Shown here: positions 53,701-55,688 of the stretch, one piece after another
Layout of the letters: the number at the start of each line of letters is the position of its first letter
Numbering within the stretch: position 1 is the stretch's first letter
Virus record (IMG/VR): IMGVR_UViG_3300029952_000027
Coordinates: 1 to 55,688 of that record
Length of the DNA stretch: 55,688 nucleotides
Source: a virus
Reading direction: 5' to 3' (one strand)
Notes under the pieces: generated by a model
Database searches by the model: none
Seen by the model: the letters and a program-made list of their open reading frames with translations, nothing else
What the model was told of the DNA's origin: nothing
Position numbers and translations under genes: made by a program

Positions 53701-54044
53701 TTGTAGCGCGGCAGCACGGGGTTGAGGTAGTCGCCCTCGCAATAAACATACCGTTCGTACAGGTCGTCATTGATGGCCGGGCGCGAGAAGCTGAAGTTCA
53801 TACTCTTGCCGCCGAGCCAAGAAAAACCGCCATTGGCGGTATTCAGTGGGTCGGGGATGCGCACGGCGTAGTTTATTCCCGCGCCAGGCGGAAATACGTA
53901 CTGCTCGCTTAGCTGTTGGATAGGCGTGATCTTGCCTTCGTGGATGCGGGCATTCACCACATCCACAGCGTTGTTCGGGGGCAGCGACCTGCTACTCAAA
54001 GCAGGCACCATGCCCCCGAACATCTGGGCCTTAATGGCCACCAT
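50712..54044 (-). CDS. tail-tubular-B-like (nozzle) protein with five inserted beta-repeats
   Basis: 1110 residues. The family core is split: N-terminal ~130 residues (SLPPNNAVDVVNARIHEGKI), then YVCTYVDIYGQESAPT, GINLYRTI, and MEGFISVPNGFLCGWAGNQI to RGSVCQAIDGVNFATRNGI, typical of podophage tail-tube/stabilisation proteins. Five copies of a ~75-residue unit (G-Y-A-V-G-D-T-[IV]-x-[LV]-x-G-G-T ... PGxYxxxPxNPxxQxSTSGxGxGAxF) are inserted from ~150 to ~690, the last separated from the others by the core. The repeats may decorate the tail or bind host surface. Small genes follow upstream. Confidence 0.75.
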   Translation of the reverse strand: MVAIKAQMFGGMVPALSSRSLPPNNAVDVVNARIHEGKITPIQQLSEQYVFPPGAGINYAVRIPDPLNTANGGFSWLGGKSMNFSFSRPAINDDLYERYVYCEGDYLNPVLPRYNTLANIRNGVADYQLGVVQPTFTPVVNVSGGAVPSASSAVVQQIGALTGINYAVGDTIVLAGGTFTQPMVLQVDEVDTPATGRIVSVTIKTPGSYSVTPPNPVLQATTSGQGLGAGFTLTFGNQGAEIATVVAQGTNYATGDTIIIPGGTFTQQCTVEVGTLANATALVNGVPPTTGPIQTAFVLIPGIYTALPSNPVTQQSTSGAGTGAAFDLTFTGQQGLTAVVYSTGASGGGGYAVGDTITLVGGTLTSAATPAVLTVSSVTVGGVVTGVYVSTPGAYAALPTNPVAQGSTSGLGVGAEFNVTWTIEQAVIAIPANVGSGYAVGDVLTVVGGTFTEAAEFTVATLSVSGVATVTISSPGAYTVYPASPVAVTGGKGTGATFNVAWGNQNPTETRAYVCTYVDIYGQESAPTNGGTGTGETDGTWNITALSMPVSNPGAPLMGINLYRTITVNATDATYYFVGVVPVAGAQSGAPAPAGSGYAVGDTVTLAGGIYSVAAELMVTEISMTGGILAFEVLVPGLYTLFPGNPAAQASTSGNGAGATFTITWISSGSSFLDTTDDQTLSLEAVQLQTVGWIPPVAMEGFISVPNGFLCGWAGNQIYFSQPGAPWAWPVAYQMSVDAQIVGMGYLDGSIVVLTTSSPFQLTGTIPSAMTSVKISTLSPCTSRGSVCQAIDGVNFATRNGIVNSSPLGFVNISDKVISTEVWRQEYFSNIIAGVRYEDTYMGLVGPGEGYILAIQGYTGGYFDNPQNVRIALSRFLLAEEITNMFQDPFSSAIFMMANGTVYMWDDPKAGTTACRFKSKEFASSQPINMAVYLCALDVPTAGPQNTDEVPSVAFDIPTDPSVPTPTEFEAMGAETSLIGYSIIGAALIGSGVLPGAVPPGMGSDPNAPVYPFWPGLLVFDPSAGAGGAGPGGSADPDWELVPQLPYGAQAYLEVYANRSTVYRGAINSNAQTRLPAGFKSTLWQFAITSSVPVWSIAMATSAKELKNAQ

Positions 54045-54049
54045 ATATT

Positions 54050-54235
54050 TTAGAGCCGCTTGCGCGGGGTATCAGAAGCCGTGACGCCGGTGCCCAGGTT
54101 CTTCGCCGAAAGGTCGGACGCGCTGATGGCGATGTTCTTGCCGGGGCAATAACCCGCTTCGGCGCTCTTCGGGTATTCACGGCTGCTACCGCGGTCATTC
54201 TGCGCGGCGCCGCCATCACTGGTGCTTTTGGCCAT
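54050..54235 (-). CDS. small hypothetical protein with R-x-Y-P-K motif (61 aa)
   Basis: 61 hydrophilic residues; AGGAG seven bases upstream. SREYPKSAEAGYCPGKNIAI resembles the Y-P-K motif of two small proteins at 5.5-6.3 kb. Precedes the tail-tubular-B-like gene by five bases. Function unknown. Confidence 0.6.
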   Translation of the reverse strand: MAKSTSDGGAAQNDRGSSREYPKSAEAGYCPGKNIAISASDLSAKNLGTGVTASDTPRKRL

Positions 54236-54258
54236 TATACTCTCCTGCTGAAAATGAA

Positions 54259-54276
54259 GTTACTCGGTGGAGTAAT
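54259..54276. repeat. 18-bp palindrome TTACTC-N4-GAGTAA (site 10, intergenic)
   Basis: GTTACTCGGTGGAGTAAT, directly after the stop of the 110-residue gene and before the 61-residue gene. Confidence 0.85.
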
Positions 54277-54609
54277 TTACTGGATGCGGGTCCAGGCGTT
54301 GCCCTGCTTGATGTAACCCACCTGCGTGCCAGCGGTGACCGCCGTGACGGCGGAAGGGCCTGCCGTGATGGTCTGGCCAGACGGCGCGCTTACGGTGATG
54401 CCGGTAATGCCATAGGTCGCGGCAAGATAAATCTCATCGCCGTCGAGAGTGTTCTGCGGCAGTGTGATGGCGTTGGTGCCCGCAATCGCGGCGGCGGGCT
54501 GAAGCAGAATTGTGCCGACATTCGGGGGCAATACGAGGGTGAAGCTGGCGGCCACGACAAACGCCTGATATGGCCGCCAGTTGGTGTTGGTCTTCGGTAA
54601 TGCGGGCAT
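54277..54609 (-). CDS. small beta-rich structural protein (110 aa)
   Basis: 110 residues, Ala/Thr/Gly-rich strands (SFTLVLPPNVGTILLQPAAA, later GQTITAGPSAVTAVTAGTQ) ending in NAWTRIQ, a pattern of small fibre or decoration domains. GAGGA precedes the start. Lies between lysin and the tail-tubular-B-like gene; probably a minor virion protein. Confidence 0.55.
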   Translation of the reverse strand: MPALPKTNTNWRPYQAFVVAASFTLVLPPNVGTILLQPAAAIAGTNAITLPQNTLDGDEIYLAATYGITGITVSAPSGQTITAGPSAVTAVTAGTQVGYIKQGNAWTRIQ

Positions 54610-54688
54610 TGCAACGGTCCTCTGGTTCGGAGAATATGGTTGCTTCTAAACCATATTTAGCGCTGCGTCCACCATTTCGAGACTAGGT

Positions 54689-55210
54689 TTAGGAAGCCGC
54701 CAAAGCAACCCCCTGCTGCACCACAGCGCGCGGGTATGTGTAATTGGCGTTCTCCTGGGCAATAATCGCTGCTACCATACTTTCGCACAGCAGCGGGTCC
54801 GCTAGGTCAATGGGTACATTGCCGCTGACACCGACGCGGGCCGCCACAAAGGCTTGGTACGCTGTGGTGTTGTTTTCGACGGATGGTGCCCAACGGCCAA
54901 TCATTTCATTAATTGTTTTGAAGCCTTCCCGTTGATACGACTGAAGAATTTTAACCAGCGCGCGGATGCCGTATTCAGGAGTGGTAAACACGATAAAGCG
55001 CGGGTCGCTGGACTGGTCAGGACTCATGCCCTCCCATTCAGTGTTGTCGCGGTCGATGTTACCAGGGTTGTTGTTACGCACGCCGCGCGGTGCGGGCGGT
55101 GCGGGCGGTGCGCTTGTCGGCTCTGCCTCTAGCGGTGCGGACGGTACTGTGGTTTGCGCCATCGGTTTTGCTCCAAAAAAATAATTAAGCACAGAGTTAA
55201 ACCAACCCAT
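54689..55210 (-). CDS. lytic enzyme, transglycosylase/P5-like
   Basis: 173 residues. After a short hydrophobic start and a Pro-rich linker comes RGVRNNNPGNIDRDNTEWEG, FIVFTTPEYGIRALVKIL and MIGRWAPSVENNTTAYQ, the signature of a phage peptidoglycan-degrading family often labelled structural protein P5 or virion lysozyme. It would cut the cell wall for lysis or entry. GGAGG is six bases upstream, right after a terminator-like hairpin and T-run. Confidence 0.75.
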   Translation of the reverse strand: MGWFNSVLNYFFGAKPMAQTTVPSAPLEAEPTSAPPAPPAPRGVRNNNPGNIDRDNTEWEGMSPDQSSDPRFIVFTTPEYGIRALVKILQSYQREGFKTINEMIGRWAPSVENNTTAYQAFVAARVGVSGNVPIDLADPLLCESMVAAIIAQENANYTYPRAVVQQGVALAAS

Positions 55211-55220
55211 ACAAGCCTCC

Positions 55221-55259
55221 TAAAAAATTAGCGGCGCTACCCCCTTCGGGTAGCGCCGC
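55221..55259 (-). terminator. rho-independent terminator, leftward
   Basis: 12-bp perfect stem GCGGCGCTACCC / GGGTAGCGCCGC with 5-base loop, followed on the minus strand by TAATTTTTT. It sits between the junction-spanning gene and the lysin gene, whose ribosome site begins at once after the T-run, so it may attenuate lysin expression. Confidence 0.8.
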
Positions 55260-55293
55260 CTCGGCGTGGGTGCCACAGGGTCCACCCCCTGGG

Positions 55294-55688
55294 TTATACC
55301 CAACCGAAACCCGGAATTGCTTTCAAGCCAGCCAAAATGGTTTGCAGCAAATTGACACCGGCTTTCACAGAGGTTTGGTCAGCTTCGGGCAGCATGGCGA
55401 TCACTGGCGCCGCGTTGGCAGCCAGTGCCGTCACCGCACCAGCGGCGATTTCCAGCGGTGCCTGATGGCTGGCCGTGGACGCCAGAATGGTATTGGCGAC
55501 ACCTTCCGCTGCCGTGATACCGGCGGCGACGCCACCACCAATCGGGCCGCCGAGAGCCGTCAGCGGAAGAAATTCATTCACGATGCCTTCGACGGTGGTG
55601 GCCTCTTTTTGGGCACTCGTGGGCACGGGCGCCGGGGTCGGGGTTGGCTGAACTTCGGGGGTCGGGGTTGGCTGAACTTCGGGGGTCG
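55294..55688 (-). CDS. 3' part of junction-spanning Pro-rich repeat protein
   Basis: The C-terminal ~118-126 residues of the gene starting at 99. The end of the PTPEVQPT array leads through PTPTPAPVPTSAQKE into an Ala/Gly-rich hydrophobic domain (LTALGGPIGGGVAAGITAAE, later AAGAVTALAANAAPVIAML) and ends GLKAIPGFGWV. With the repeats the whole protein is about 150-158 residues. The hydrophobic helices and the following lysin gene suggest a holin-like or virion membrane role, but no family is clear. A GTG at 55626 could give a shorter form. Confidence 0.6.
   Translation of the reverse strand, partial: TPEVQPTPTPEVQPTPTPAPVPTSAQKEATTVEGIVNEFLPLTALGGPIGGGVAAGITAAEGVANTILASTASHQAPLEIAAGAVTALAANAAPVIAMLPEADQTSVKAGVNLLQTILAGLKAIPGFGWV
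55648..55688. repeat. 24-bp tandem repeat at the right end; terminal overlap
   Basis: The last 41 bases are identical to bases 1-41 (one full 24-bp unit plus 17 bases). This is either an assembly overlap in a circular contig or a very short terminal redundancy. Confidence 0.9.

Overview
This window reads as the complete genome of a tailed, podovirus-like bacteriophage of a Gram-negative (probably proteobacterial) host. It carries an HK97-type head module, a ~709-residue portal, a large terminase, a T7/P22-like short-tail set (adaptor, tail-tubular-B-like protein, three large internal virion proteins) and its own family-A DNA polymerase, but I see no tail tape-measure/sheath genes, no RNA polymerase, no integrase and no recognisable lysogeny repressor. 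The last 41 bases repeat the first 41, inside a 24-bp tandem repeat, and one open reading frame runs across the junction, so the ends are an arbitrary cut in a circular assembly (a circularly permuted or terminally redundant genome).

Layout. From about 8.43 kb leftward to base 1, and on through the junction from 55.7 kb down to 36.24 kb, lies one long minus-strand late (virion and lysis) block: portal, small proteins, scaffold, major capsid, adaptors, fibre, small coiled-coil/membrane protein, junction-spanning Pro-rich protein, lysin, tail-tubular-B-like protein, two fibre/appendage proteins, a truncated GH108 lysozyme, an acetyltransferase and three internal virion proteins ending with a 2232-residue polyvalent protein. 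Facing it at 8.47-10.36 kb are the plus-strand small and large terminase. A separate leftward cluster of seven small genes (12.43-10.35 kb) has a good sigma70-type promoter. A solo rightward gene (12.73-13.51 kb) is followed by stacked hairpins, a strong terminator and ~0.7 kb of AT-rich, palindrome-rich non-coding DNA (candidate origin/early promoter region). From 14.39 to 36.26 kb a tightly packed rightward operon encodes small accessory proteins, a MoxR-type AAA+ ATPase, a VWA/metallopeptidase-like protein and a DUF3150-like protein, then replication and recombination enzymes: DNA polymerase I, Cas4-like Fe-S nuclease, VRR-NUC nuclease, SNF2-type helicase, an ssDNA-binding-like protein and a primase-helicase.

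Three things stand out. (1) The DNA polymerase carries a 300-residue intein at its ENCCQA motif, and inside the intein DNA a complete HNH homing endonuclease is encoded in a different reading frame: an out-of-frame, dual-coding intein/endonuclease arrangement. (2) An 18-bp palindrome, RTTACTC-N4-GAGTAAY, recurs around the genome both between and within genes; in four unrelated proteins it is read as the same hexapeptide V/I-T-P-Q-S-N, pointing to selection on (or spread of) the DNA element. (3) Three genes consist of long GGA-NNC hexanucleotide arrays (Gly-X repeats, 52-57 units) with an identical 99-bp 3' block, evidently duplicated cassettes with length-variable arrays.

All functional names come from reading the translations by eye; no database search was run.
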